DNA of 64,000 bases from Brachybacterium sp. FME24 (lineage in GTDB: Bacteria > Actinomycetota > Actinomycetes > Actinomycetales > Dermabacteraceae): assembly GCF_014897705.1 (NCBI RefSeq), contig NZ_JABUXV010000002.1, positions 248,001-312,000 on the forward strand. The letters are read 5' to 3'. The first letter of the stretch is position 1. Every line of letters begins with the position of its first letter. Positions 1 through 8,643 of this stretch are shown here, one piece after another. The notes under the pieces are model-generated. The model made no database searches, was not told the DNA's origin, and saw nothing but the letters and a program-made list of their open reading frames with translations. Both the position numbers and the translations under genes were made by a program.

Positions 1-189
1 AGCCTCACCAAGGCCGACCGCGACGCGGAGCCCGTGATCACTGCGGGCCCCTATGCCGAGAGCCGCGAGTTCGTGGGCGGCACGATCGTCCTGGACGTCG
101 CGAATCTCGACGAGGCCCTCGCCTGGGCCGCGAAGTGTCCGGGGGCGATCGGCGGTCGCATCGAGGTGCGCCCGCTGCTCGACCTCTGA
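1..189 (+). CDS. YCII/DGPF-domain protein, C-terminal part
   Basis: This is the last 62 codons of a gene that starts before the window. The visible protein contains ITAGPYAESREFVGG and ends with IEVRPLLDL, the usual C-terminal pattern of the YCII-related (DGPF) family, small proteins that often sit beside an ECF sigma factor. The stop lies 4 nt before the ATG of such a sigma factor, so the two are almost certainly cotranscribed. The biochemical role of DGPF proteins is not settled. Family assignment is good and the function is unknown. Confidence 0.8.
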   Translation, partial: SLTKADRDAEPVITAGPYAESREFVGGTIVLDVANLDEALAWAAKCPGAIGGRIEVRPLLDL

Positions 190-193
190 GCCG

Positions 194-1489
194 ATGGTCG
201 ACCGCGCGGCGCACGAGCAGCTGCCCGCCGACGACGTGCTGGCCCGGGTGCACCGGGAGGAGCACAGCCGTCTGCTGGCGACCCTCGTGCGCCGTTTCGG
301 TGACCTGGACCTCGCCGAGGATGCCGCGCAGGAGGCGATGGAATCCGCCCTGCGCAGCTGGCCCGAGCAGGGAGTCCCGCAGCGGCCGCTGGCCTGGCTG
401 ACCACGGTCGCGAAGCGGGTCGCGCTGGATCGGGTGCGCCGGGACGCGACCGTCGCGCGCCGACTGGCGCAGCTGCACGTGCGCGAGGGTCCCGTGGCGG
501 CCCCACCGGCCGACGAGGAGGCACTCGCCGCCGAGGATCTGCCTGATGACCGGCTCGCGATGCTCATGGGCTGCTGCCACCCCGCGATCGCCCCGGCCGA
601 CCGCATCGCGCTCATGCTGCGCTTCGTGGCCTCGCTGAGCACGGCGGAGGTCGCGCAGTCCCTGCTGCTGCCGGTGCCGACGCTGCAGGCGCGGATCACC
701 CGAGCGAAGAAGCGGATCACGGCGACTGCGATCCCGCTCACCGTGCCCGCAGATCCGGCCGAGCGGGACCGTCGACTGCCGCTCGTGCTCACGGCGATCT
801 CCCTGATCTTCACTGAGGGATACGCCGCGACCAGCGGCGATACTCCCATTCGGCGCGAGCTCACCGCGGAGGCGATCCGACTGGCGCGGATCACGCATCA
901 CCTGCTGCCGTCGACTGCTGAGCCGCAGGGGCTGCTCGCGCTGCTGCTGCTCACCGACGCCCGCTCCCCCGCCCGCGAGGACTCGGACGGCGTGCCGGTC
1001 CCGCTCGAGGACCAGGACCGCTCCCGATGGGACCGGCTTCTCCTCCAGGAGGGGCTCGCCCTCGTGCAGGAGGCGGCCGGGCGCAAGGACGCCGGCCGGC
1101 TCACCATCCAGGCCACGATCGCGGCGGTGCACGCCGAGGCCGACCGCTTCGAGGAGACCGACTGGGAGCAGATCGTCGTGCTCTACGACCTGCTGCTGGC
1201 TCGTGGCGAGGACCCGGTGGTACGGATGAACCGCGCCATCGCCGTCGGCCGGGCGAGGGAGCCCACGGACGCTCTGGCGCTGCTCGAGCAGCTGGCCGAG
1301 CACCCGGAGCTCGCGCGCCACCACCCCTTCCACATCGCCCACGCCCTGTTCTGCGAGAAGGTGGAGCGATTCGACGACGCCGTGGCCGCATGGCGCCGGG
1401 CGCTCGAGCTGGTCGACAACTCCGCCGAGCGCCGATTCATCGAGCGGCGGCTGGATGCCGCGACCACCACGGCATCCGGCGACCCGTGA
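194..1489 (+). CDS. ECF42-type RNA polymerase sigma factor
   Basis: The protein has 431 residues. An N-terminal sigma-70 region 2 (about residues 10-80, FGDLDLAEDAAQEAMESAL) and region 4 (about 120-180, LSTAEVAQSLLLPVPTLQAR) are followed by a long alpha-helical C-terminal extension of the DUF6596/TPR kind. It includes LIFTEGYAATSG, PEPQGLLALLLL-like and RMNRAIAVG segments. This layout and the DGPF partner just upstream define the ECF42 group, in which the C-terminal extension rather than an anti-sigma factor is thought to control activity. I chose the ATG four bases after the DGPF stop. The open frame extends upstream only as overlap with that gene. No anti-sigma gene is adjacent. Confidence 0.92.
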   Translation: MVDRAAHEQLPADDVLARVHREEHSRLLATLVRRFGDLDLAEDAAQEAMESALRSWPEQGVPQRPLAWLTTVAKRVALDRVRRDATVARRLAQLHVREGPVAAPPADEEALAAEDLPDDRLAMLMGCCHPAIAPADRIALMLRFVASLSTAEVAQSLLLPVPTLQARITRAKKRITATAIPLTVPADPAERDRRLPLVLTAISLIFTEGYAATSGDTPIRRELTAEAIRLARITHHLLPSTAEPQGLLALLLLTDARSPAREDSDGVPVPLEDQDRSRWDRLLLQEGLALVQEAAGRKDAGRLTIQATIAAVHAEADRFEETDWEQIVVLYDLLLARGEDPVVRMNRAIAVGRAREPTDALALLEQLAEHPELARHHPFHIAHALFCEKVERFDDAVAAWRRALELVDNSAERRFIERRLDAATTTASGDP

Positions 1490-1538
1490 GGTCCGCCCCA
1501 GCGCTCCGCGTCATCAGCGGACGCAGGGGCCGACGATC

Positions 1539-1958
1539 TCAGCCGTCGGTGGGCTTCTTGCTGCCCTGCGCGAGGACCAGGGCGCCGGCGATCGCCAGCA
1601 GCCAGCTGTCCTTGGCCACGGCAGTGCCTGCCTGGCTGGGGCGCACGCCGTCGGACTCGGTCATCTCCGGGCTGCGCAGGTACATCGCCACCATGGACCC
1701 GGAGAAGGCGGCCAGGCCCAGCCCGGCGACCCGGGACGGGACGAAGGGCAGCAGCAGCGCGCCACCGACGGCGATCTCGCCGTAGCTGAGGAACTTCGCG
1801 AACTGCTCGGGGGTCAGCTTCCCCAGCGGCGGCACGCCCTTGGCGGCCATGCCCTGCAGGCCCTCGGCCATCTCGGCGGGCATGCCGAGCTTGCCGATGC
1901 CGGAGTTGAGGATGAAGGCGCCGGGGACGGCGCGGAGGATCGCGGTGCTGAGGCTCAT
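1539..1958 (-). CDS. DoxX-like small membrane protein
   Basis: The product is 139 residues with four hydrophobic segments (around residues 5-20, 55-75, 80-98 and 115-132). It matches the DoxX/DoxD family, whose members associate with thiol or quinone redox systems in the membrane. The start is the ATG preceded by AGGAGATTCCC on the minus strand. An in-frame ATG 39 nt further upstream lacks a ribosome site. It converges on the sigma factor gene with a 49-nt gap. The substrate cannot be read from sequence. Confidence 0.75.
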   Translation of the reverse strand: MSLSTAILRAVPGAFILNSGIGKLGMPAEMAEGLQGMAAKGVPPLGKLTPEQFAKFLSYGEIAVGGALLLPFVPSRVAGLGLAAFSGSMVAMYLRSPEMTESDGVRPSQAGTAVAKDSWLLAIAGALVLAQGSKKPTDG

Positions 1959-2096
1959 GGGAATCTCCTGAATCGGGATGGTTGCGCTTTCAACCATATG
2001 TCAGGAGGGCCCGCCCTGTCGACCCTCACGGGATACTGGGTCGATGCTCTTCCCGACCGCGCCCCCGCGGGCCGTCCGTCCCCGGCCCCGGTCCCG

Positions 2097-2960
2097 ATGA
2101 GCTCCCTCGCCCTCACCATGGTCCTGGTGGCCGCCCTCTGCCACGCGATCTGGAACCTCGCCGCCAAACGAGTCCGGACCGACGGGTACGCCTTCGTCTG
2201 GCTCTACAACCTGGGATCGGCTCTGCTGTGGGCCCCGCTCGCGGTGGTCATACTGGTGCACTCCGGCACCGGGTTCTCCCCGGCGCTGCTGCTCGCCCCC
2301 TGCGTCTCCGGGATCCTCCACATCGCCTATCAGCTGACCTTGCAGACCGGCTATGCGAGGGCCGATCTCGGGGTCGTGTACCCCGTGGCTCGCGGCGTCG
2401 GACCGGTGCTGAGCATGACGATCGCGATCCTCGTGCTCGGCGAACGGCCCGGCTGGGTAGCCGCTGCGGGCGCCCTCGTCGTGGTGGGCGGGATCGTGGT
2501 GGTCGCCACCGGACGCTCCGCGGCAGGACGCCACGGCGCGCGCGCCGGGATCGCCTGGGGCGGCGCGACCGGGATCGGAATCGCCGCCTACACGCTGTGG
2601 GACAGCTACTCGGTCACCACTCTCGGCCTGCCACCGGTCACCTATTTCGTCACCAGCTGCCTGTGGCAGGTGGTGTTCATGACGCCGACGCTGCTGCGGC
2701 GACACCGCGAGAGCGTGGGCCCGGTCCTCCAGCAGCACGGGAGGGAGATCGCTCTGGTGGCGGTGCTGTCACCGCTGGCCTACGTGCTGGTGCTGGAGGC
2801 GATGCGCACCACACCGGTGTCCCTGGTCGCCCCCGCCCGGGAGTCGAGCATCGTGGTGGGCTCGCTGCTGGCCTGGTGGCTGTTCAAGGAGCCCGATCCC
2901 CTGCGAAGAATGGCGGGGGCGGCGATCGTGCTCGTCGGGATCGTGCTCATCGCCGTCTGA
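2097..2960 (+). CDS. EamA/DMT superfamily transporter
   Basis: A 287-residue integral membrane protein with about ten hydrophobic segments arranged as two EamA repeats. The first starts with MSSLALTMVLVAALCHAIWNLAAKR and the second follows about residue 145. Conserved family features are HAIWNLAAK near the N terminus and PVARGVGPVLS at the end of the first repeat. EamA carriers export metabolites or amino acids, but the substrate here is unknown. The open frame extends upstream. I take the ATG directly before the first membrane segment, although an ATG at 1998 is also possible. Confidence 0.82.
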   Translation: MSSLALTMVLVAALCHAIWNLAAKRVRTDGYAFVWLYNLGSALLWAPLAVVILVHSGTGFSPALLLAPCVSGILHIAYQLTLQTGYARADLGVVYPVARGVGPVLSMTIAILVLGERPGWVAAAGALVVVGGIVVVATGRSAAGRHGARAGIAWGGATGIGIAAYTLWDSYSVTTLGLPPVTYFVTSCLWQVVFMTPTLLRRHRESVGPVLQQHGREIALVAVLSPLAYVLVLEAMRTTPVSLVAPARESSIVVGSLLAWWLFKEPDPLRRMAGAAIVLVGIVLIAV

Positions 2961-2989
2961 GCGGTGTCGCCGTCGACGCGGCACCGTGG

Positions 2990-3016
2990 GCAGGTCCGGC
3001 AGGTCCGACAGGCCCC
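2990..3016 (+). repeat. Three tandem 9-nt units between convergent genes
   Basis: GCAGGTCCG occurs twice in tandem, followed by a degenerate third unit (ACAGGCCCC), in the gap between the DMT transporter and the methyltransferase. It is too short to assign a role. Confidence 0.35.
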
Positions 3017-3033
3017 GCACGTCCCGCGCCCCG

Positions 3034-3840
3034 TCAGGCGCGGGCGATGATCTCCGCGTGGAGCAGGCAGAACCAGCCGTCAGGGTCCTCGGCCCAGCGG
3101 CGGAAGTCTGCCGCGAGGGCGTCGCGCTCGTCGGCGTCGGCCCATCCCTCGCGCTCCAGCTGCTGCGCGAACGGGCCGGAGGTGAGTCGCCCGGCGCAGG
3201 TCAGCGCCCAGGCCTCGCGGGTCTCCGGCGTCGCATGGAGCCAGGTCGACGCACTCGCCGTCACCTCGGAGAAGCCCGCCTCGTGCGCCCAGGAGAGCAG
3301 TCGGCGACCGGCGTCGGGCGTGCCGCCGTTGGCGCGGGCCGCCCGCAGATACAGCTCGAGCCAGCGGTCGAGGCCGAGGACCTCGGGGAACCAGCGGAAG
3401 CCCTCGTAGTCGCTGTCGCGGATCGCGACGATGCCGCCGGGTCGGGTGACCCGACGGGCCTGCGCGAGGGCGGCGACGGGTCCGGGCACGTGCTGGAGCA
3501 CCTGGTGGGCGTGGACCACGTCGAAGGTGTCGTCGGCGAAGGGCAGCTCGTGGGCGTCGCCGACCACCACCTCCACCCCGTCGAGCCCCTGTCGCTGCAG
3601 CTCGGTGCGGGTCAGAGCCGCCGCCTCCTCGCCCACCTCGAGCGCGGTCAGGTTCTCGGGGCCGACGATCCGGGCGAGGTCCGCGGTGATCGTGCCCGCA
3701 CCGCTGCCCACATCGAGCAGCCGCTGCCCCGCACGCAGATGCGGCAGGAGGTGGGCGGCGGAGTTCTCGGCGGTGCGGGCCCGATGACTGTCGAGCACCG
3801 CGGCGCTGTAGCCGTGGGTGTACGCGGGGGTCGTGTTCAT
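3034..3840 (-). CDS. Class I SAM-dependent methyltransferase
   Basis: A 268-residue UbiE/Methyltransf_25-like enzyme. Motif I (LLDVGSGAGTITADLA, about residues 41-56) binds S-adenosylmethionine. The acidic motif II residue lies in LTALEVGEEA, and VVVGDAHELPFADDTFDVVHAHQVLQHV carries motifs III-IV. The start MNTTPAYTHGYSA resembles the YTHGYS opening of many actinobacterial small-molecule methyltransferases. The methyl acceptor cannot be inferred. The gene lies 42 nt after the FUSC gene on the same strand and may share its transcript. Confidence 0.88.
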   Translation of the reverse strand: MNTTPAYTHGYSAAVLDSHRARTAENSAAHLLPHLRAGQRLLDVGSGAGTITADLARIVGPENLTALEVGEEAAALTRTELQRQGLDGVEVVVGDAHELPFADDTFDVVHAHQVLQHVPGPVAALAQARRVTRPGGIVAIRDSDYEGFRWFPEVLGLDRWLELYLRAARANGGTPDAGRRLLSWAHEAGFSEVTASASTWLHATPETREAWALTCAGRLTSGPFAQQLEREGWADADERDALAADFRRWAEDPDGWFCLLHAEIIARA

Positions 3841-3882
3841 GGGCCGACGCTACGCATCCTCTGCCCGGGGCTCCAGCAGAGC

Positions 3883-4962
3883 TCACCCACCGGGCGCCGC
3901 AGGCGCGGGAAGGGCTGACCGGCGCCGGTCCCACAGCGCACCGCCGACCACCGCGCCGATGCCGACCACCGCGCCGATCGCGGTCTCCAGCACGCGCGCC
4001 TGCAGCAGCGGGCCGACGGGCTGCGGGTGCGCCAGCTGCACCATCAGCAGGGCCAGCGGCGTGATGAACAGCAGCGCGAAGGAGTAGTTGCGCAGCACGT
4101 ACATCTCGGCGAGGAACTGCAGCACGATCACCCACACCACCAGCTGCCACGCTTCGACAGGGAACGACAGCAGGAACGCCGTGGTCAGGATGCCCCCGGT
4201 GGTGCCGACGATGCGATGCAGCCCGCGCTCGACCTGCAGGGTGCGCCCGAGGCCCGACATCGGCACGATGGCCGCGATCTGCGCCCAGTACGGGAAGGGG
4301 AGACCCGAGGCGAGGCCCAGCGCGCCGGCGATCATCGCGACCCCCGCGTAGCGGCCGACCTCGGTGGCCAGCTGCGCGCGCGTCCAGGTCCGCGACGTCT
4401 GGCTGTGGTTCGCGCCGGGATGCCGCTCGCCTGCCCAATGCCCGAGCAGGCCCAGCACCACGCACGCGGCGGCGGACGCGCCCGCGATCAGGGCTGCCAC
4501 CCAGATCGGGGCTGCCGGCGGGGCAGAGGCGATCGCCGCCACGGCGAACAGCGGGAACACCGCGCCACCGGGCTTGATGCCGCGGGAGGAGATCAGGGCG
4601 GCGGCGAGTCCCGCGACCACGGCAGCGACCACCAGGGCGATCCACGACTCCGCGAGCGGGGAGATGTGCTCACCGAGCTGCGCGAGGGCCGCGCCGATGC
4701 TCACGCACACGGTGAGCATCGCCCCGACCAGCGCCTGCCGCCGGAACCGCACCCTGGTGGGCTCGTACCGCGAGTAGATACCGGTGAACGCCCCGAAGCC
4801 CGCATACATCGCCCAGGAGACGTGCCCGGTGACCAGCAGGATCGTCAGCGGGATCGCCAGGCCCACCGCGATGCGGAGCGCGGGGATGTGGTCCACGCGG
4901 CTGGGGGCGAGACTCACGAGCCGCTGCATCGAACTGCGGATCCGGGTGGACGCTGCGGGCAC
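3883..4962 (-). CDS. FUSC-family aromatic-acid exporter-like membrane protein
   Basis: A 359-residue membrane protein of the fusaric-acid-resistance (FUSC) type. An N-terminal block of about five hydrophobic helices (IAVGLAIPLTILLVTGHVSW, then GAFTGIYSRYEPTRVRFRRQ) is followed by a second block with GLHRIVGTTGGILTTAFLL, the conserved FUSC_2 signature RxxGTxxG. Such proteins export aromatic acids or drugs. I choose a GTG start (VPAASTRIRSS) because GGAAGGAGCTCC lies directly before it. The 65-residue upstream extension is arginine/proline-rich, low-complexity, and lacks a ribosome site. Confidence 0.82.
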   Translation of the reverse strand: MPAASTRIRSSMQRLVSLAPSRVDHIPALRIAVGLAIPLTILLVTGHVSWAMYAGFGAFTGIYSRYEPTRVRFRRQALVGAMLTVCVSIGAALAQLGEHISPLAESWIALVVAAVVAGLAAALISSRGIKPGGAVFPLFAVAAIASAPPAAPIWVAALIAGASAAACVVLGLLGHWAGERHPGANHSQTSRTWTRAQLATEVGRYAGVAMIAGALGLASGLPFPYWAQIAAIVPMSGLGRTLQVERGLHRIVGTTGGILTTAFLLSFPVEAWQLVVWVIVLQFLAEMYVLRNYSFALLFITPLALLMVQLAHPQPVGPLLQARVLETAIGAVVGIGAVVGGALWDRRRSALPAPAAPGG

Positions 4963-5251
4963 GGAGCTCCTTCCGGGGCGGCGCCGCGGGCCGGGCCGCG
5001 GACCGTCCCTGCACTGGTGGCGGTGGTCGACGGGGGCGCGGCCGGGCGCAGTGCCGGTCGCGTTCTCTCGAGCGACCGGGAGCGCCGGGGCGTCCACGGG
5101 GAGAGCGCGCCGCGAGGCGCGCCCTCCCAGGGTATTGCCGGAAACGCGGCAGGTCACCCCCTGATCTGCTCACACCCGTGGGAGACTGCTGGTCACTCCT
5201 GCTGCATCCTCGTCGTCCGGCCGCGGCCGGCCCTCCTCCTCCGGAGCCGAC

Positions 5252-6754
5252 ATGACATCCCCTGACAGCACCGCCGCTCCCGCCCCCGTCGGCGGCGCCG
5301 GCGTCATCGAGACCACCGGTATCGAGATCATCGCGGAATCCGAGCGGACGGCGAAGCCGCGCGATCTGATCTGGCCCTGGTTCGCCGCGAACGTCTCCGT
5401 GTTCGGCATGAGCTACGGCTCGTACCTCCTCGGCTTCGGCATCAGCTTCGTCCAGGCCACGGTCGTCGCGATCCTCGGCATCATCATCAGCTTCCTGCTG
5501 TGCGGCCTGGTCGCGATCGCCGGCAAGCGCGGCAGCGCACCGACGATGGTGCTCTCCCGGGCGGCCTTCGGGGTGCACGGTCAGAAGGTGCCCGGCATCG
5601 TCTCCTGGCTGACCTCGATCGGCTGGGAGACCTCGCTCGCGATCTCCGCGGTGCTCGCCACCGCCACCGTGTTCGACGTGCTGGGTCTGGCCTCCGGGCA
5701 GGCTGTCACCGTGATCGCCGCGATCCTCATCGCCGCTCTGATCGTCACCGCGAGCGTGCTCGGCTATCACACGATCATGAAGCTGCAGTCGATCCTGACC
5801 TGGGCGACCGGTGCCATGACCATCGTGTTCATGATCCTCACGATCCCTCACATCGACCTCGCCGCCGTGCTCTCCGCGCCGTCCGGCTCGCCGCAGGCGA
5901 TGATCGGCGCGCTGGTGATGGTGATGACCGGCTTCGGGCTGGGCTGGATCAACATCGCCGCCGACTGGTCGCGGTACCAGAAGCGCTCCGCCTCCGACGC
6001 TTCCATCGTCGCGTGGAACACCGTGGGCGGCGCGGCGGCCCCCGTGGTGCTGGTGATCTTCGGGCTGCTGCTGGCGGGCTCCGACGAGGCCCTGCGCGGC
6101 GCGATCGAGGGCGACCCGATCGGCGCCCTGACCACGATCCTGCCGCTGTGGGCGCTGATCCCCTTCTGGATCGTCGCGGTGCTGACCCTGGTCTCCGGCG
6201 CCGTGCTGGGCATCTACTCCTCGGGCCTGACCTTGATCAGCCTGGGCATCAACATCCCCCGCCCGGCGGCCGCCGCGGTCGACGGGCTGATCCTGACCGC
6301 CGGCACCATCTGGGTGGCGTTCTTCGCGACCAGCTTCATCGGGCCGTTCCAGAGCTTCCTGATCACCCTCGGCGTGCCGATCGCGGCGTGGGCCGGCATC
6401 CTCATCGCCGACATCCTCACCCGCCGCGCCGACTATGACGAGAAGGCCCTGTTCGATCCGCGTGGGCGGTACGGCGCCGTGGACTGGACCTCGGTGATCA
6501 CCATGGTGGTCGCCTCCGTGCTCGGCTGGGGCCTGGTGGTGAACTCCTTCGCCGACGCCGCCCCGTGGAACAACTGGCAGGGCTATCTGCTGCAGCCGCT
6601 GGGCCTGGGCACCTTCGTGGACGACCCGGCCGGGGCGTACTGGGACGGGAACTGGGCGTACTCCAACATCGGGGTGCTGCTCGCGCTGGTGCTCGGGTTC
6701 GTGGTCACGATGATCGCGCGGCGCGGGACGATCCGTCGGCAGGAGCAGGGCTGA
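5252..6754 (+). CDS. NCS1-family purine/cytosine permease
   Basis: A 500-residue transporter with twelve predicted membrane helices. Family features are the N-terminal LIWPWFAANVSVFGMSYGSY, KRGSAPTMVLSRAAFG at the helix 2-3 loop, and GWINIAADWSRYQKR near helix 6. NCS1 carriers import nucleobases, allantoin, hydantoins or thiamine precursors by Na+ or H+ symport. No catabolic gene adjoins to fix the substrate. The start follows CCTCCGGAGCCGAC. The 289-bp gap upstream is GC-rich with short hairpins but no riboswitch I can defend. Confidence 0.9.
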   Translation: MTSPDSTAAPAPVGGAGVIETTGIEIIAESERTAKPRDLIWPWFAANVSVFGMSYGSYLLGFGISFVQATVVAILGIIISFLLCGLVAIAGKRGSAPTMVLSRAAFGVHGQKVPGIVSWLTSIGWETSLAISAVLATATVFDVLGLASGQAVTVIAAILIAALIVTASVLGYHTIMKLQSILTWATGAMTIVFMILTIPHIDLAAVLSAPSGSPQAMIGALVMVMTGFGLGWINIAADWSRYQKRSASDASIVAWNTVGGAAAPVVLVIFGLLLAGSDEALRGAIEGDPIGALTTILPLWALIPFWIVAVLTLVSGAVLGIYSSGLTLISLGINIPRPAAAAVDGLILTAGTIWVAFFATSFIGPFQSFLITLGVPIAAWAGILIADILTRRADYDEKALFDPRGRYGAVDWTSVITMVVASVLGWGLVVNSFADAAPWNNWQGYLLQPLGLGTFVDDPAGAYWDGNWAYSNIGVLLALVLGFVVTMIARRGTIRRQEQG

Positions 6755-6791
6755 CACGAAAGCAGACCATCGGGGCGTACCTCCGCACCGC

Positions 6792-6820
6792 TTCGAGGAC
6801 AGCCTCTGTCCTCTTAGACT
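6792..6820 (+). promoter_or_regulatory. Candidate promoter of the alpha/beta hydrolase
   Basis: TTCGAG and TAGACT are separated by 17 bp, with the hydrolase ATG 14 nt after the -10 box. Transcription would begin only about 8 nt before the start codon. This is assigned by eye. Confidence 0.3.
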
Positions 6821-6834
6821 TCTAGCGTGCAGGT

Positions 6835-7602
6835 ATGACATCGATGAGCACTGATCCCCATCTGTTCCCCACCGCTCGCCCCGTGGTCCTGGTTCCCGGG
6901 CACTGGCTCGGCGGCTGGGCCTGGGACGAGGTCGTCCGGCACCTCGCGGCCGACGGCGTCCCGGCCTCGGCGGTGACCCTGCCCGGCATGGATCCCGAGG
7001 ATCCCGACCGCGCGTCCCGCGGGCTCGAGGATCAGGCGGTCCACCTCGAGCATCTCGTGGCAGAGCTCGCCGCGGCATCCGGACCGGTGGTACTCGTCGC
7101 GCACAGTGGTGGGAACCTCCCGGTGATGCGCGTCCTCGGGCGCAGACCAGAACTGGTGGCCCATGTCGTCTGGGTGGACAGCGGCCCCCAGGCCGACGGC
7201 ACCATCGGCGCCCCGGACCTGCCTGCCGACGTCGCCGAGTCGCCCCTTCCTCCCTACGACGAGCTCGGTCAGCAGGCGAGCCTCGACGGTCTCACCGCGC
7301 AGCAGCTCCAGCGCTTCCGGGAGCGGGCCGTGCCGCAACCCGCTGCGGTGCTGCGGGAGGCGTTGCGGCTCGCCGGGGACGGGTGGCGTGATCTGCCGGC
7401 GACGATGGTGTGCTGCTCGCTGACCTCGCAGGACGTGCAGTCCATGGCGGAGCAGGGCCATCCGATGATGGCTCCTGTCACCGCCGTGCGGGATCTCGAG
7501 CTCGTGGATCTGCCCACGGGGCACTGGCCGCAGTGGAGCAGGCCCGACGACCTCGCAGCCCTGCTCGTCGAGCGCGCGCGACGCGCCGCCGCCCGCGGCT
7601 GA
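6835..7602 (+). CDS. Alpha/beta-fold hydrolase
   Basis: A 255-residue hydrolase. The oxyanion segment is VVLVPGHWLGGWAWDEV (about residues 17-33), the nucleophile Ser91 lies in VLVAHSGGN, and a C-terminal His lies in LPTGHWPQWSRPDD. The PGHWLGGWAW opening is typical of the esterase/AB_hydrolase_6 branch. The substrate is unknown. The ORF offers a second ATG three codons in. The NCS1 permease ends 80 nt upstream on the same strand, and a separate promoter is likely between them. Confidence 0.85.
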   Translation: MTSMSTDPHLFPTARPVVLVPGHWLGGWAWDEVVRHLAADGVPASAVTLPGMDPEDPDRASRGLEDQAVHLEHLVAELAAASGPVVLVAHSGGNLPVMRVLGRRPELVAHVVWVDSGPQADGTIGAPDLPADVAESPLPPYDELGQQASLDGLTAQQLQRFRERAVPQPAAVLREALRLAGDGWRDLPATMVCCSLTSQDVQSMAEQGHPMMAPVTAVRDLELVDLPTGHWPQWSRPDDLAALLVERARRAAARG

Positions 7603-7625
7603 TCAGCGATCCGCCGGGCCGCAGC

Positions 7626-8561
7626 TCACACGAGGGCCGGCACGCCCTGGAGGGAGCCCGGCCCGGACTCCTCGGCCACCAGGTCCCGCAGCGCCCGTCG
7701 CCCATCGGCCACGGCCCCGGCGATCGGCGTCTCGCGGCGCCACACGACATGGACCCAGCGCTCGATCCTCGGCTCGACGATCGGCAGGACCGCTGTGGCC
7801 TCGCCGACGCCGACGAGCCCCAGCCGCGGGAGGATGGTGGCGCCGAGTCCACGATCGACCATCTCGAGCGCCGTGCGGTAGTCGTGCGCCTGGTGCCGGA
7901 AGGTCATGTCCAGGCCCGAGACGCGGCACGCATCGAGGAAGATCTGTCGGCACCGACCGTCCGAGGTCGAGAAATCGTCGTTGTCGATCCAGGGCAGCGC
8001 GGTGAGGTCCTCCAGGGTCACGGATCCTCGTGCGGCCAGGGGGTGTGCCCGCGGGACCGCTGCGAGAAAGGGGTCCCCCAGCAGCAGCTCGGATCCCAGC
8101 GATGCAGGCACGACCAGCTCCCGCTCACCGGAGACCACGAGCTGGAGGTCCTGGCCGGTCTCGACGACGCCTCCGGCGGTCAGCTCGAGACGCACGGAGA
8201 GGCTCGGATGCACGAACTCGAGATACGCCACGAGGTCCGCGATCCAGTGCGCCCCGGCGCTGGAGAAGTATCCGATGACCAGGCGCTCGGAGCGCTCGGC
8301 GCGCAGGTCCGTCGCCCGGTCCTCCAGGGACCCGAGTGCCTCGAAGACCTTCTCGGCCTCGACCAGCAGCTCCTTCCCGACCGGGGTGAGCTCCAGACGA
8401 CGGCCCACCCGGGTGAAGAGCTCGAGCCCGAGATCGTGCTCGAGTGCTCGGATCTGCTGGCTGATCGACGACGGGGCCGTGCCCAACCGCGCGCCCGCGC
8501 CGCGAACGCTGCCGGCGAGCGCCGTGGACCGGAAGTACTGCAGCTGCTTCAGGTCGCGCAT
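7626..8561 (-). CDS. LysR-family transcriptional regulator
   Basis: The product is 311 residues. The N-terminal winged HTH (MRDLKQLQYFRSTALAGSV, then LGTAPSSISQQIRALEHDLG, residues 1-60) is followed by a type-2 periplasmic-binding-like effector domain (about 90-295). The start at the family-typical M-D/L-Q-L-x-Y-F position excludes the much longer upstream frame. It is divergent from an EamA transporter with an 82-bp shared gap, so that transporter and its isochorismatase partner are the likely targets. The effector is unknown. Confidence 0.92.
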   Translation of the reverse strand: MRDLKQLQYFRSTALAGSVRGAGARLGTAPSSISQQIRALEHDLGLELFTRVGRRLELTPVGKELLVEAEKVFEALGSLEDRATDLRAERSERLVIGYFSSAGAHWIADLVAYLEFVHPSLSVRLELTAGGVVETGQDLQLVVSGERELVVPASLGSELLLGDPFLAAVPRAHPLAARGSVTLEDLTALPWIDNDDFSTSDGRCRQIFLDACRVSGLDMTFRHQAHDYRTALEMVDRGLGATILPRLGLVGVGEATAVLPIVEPRIERWVHVVWRRETPIAGAVADGRRALRDLVAEESGPGSLQGVPALV

Positions 8562-8643
8562 GGGAGCGACTGTACTCCCGCGCCGCACACCTGTGCGTGT
8601 TTCTGGGCTTGGAGAGAACAGCTCCGCGCCCCACCATGGTCCT

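Noticed and set aside
4963..5157. 65-residue N-terminal extension of the FUSC protein
   Set aside because: It is Arg/Pro-rich with no ribosome site. A GTG with GGAAGGAG directly upstream fits better.
4963..5251. Riboswitch (TPP or guanidine class) before the NCS1 permease
   Set aside because: The leader has GC-rich hairpins, but I could not find the conserved core blocks of either class.
4670..7078. 802-codon minus-strand frame under the NCS1 permease
   Set aside because: Low-complexity Arg/Gly/Asp/His translation, antisense to a clear transporter.
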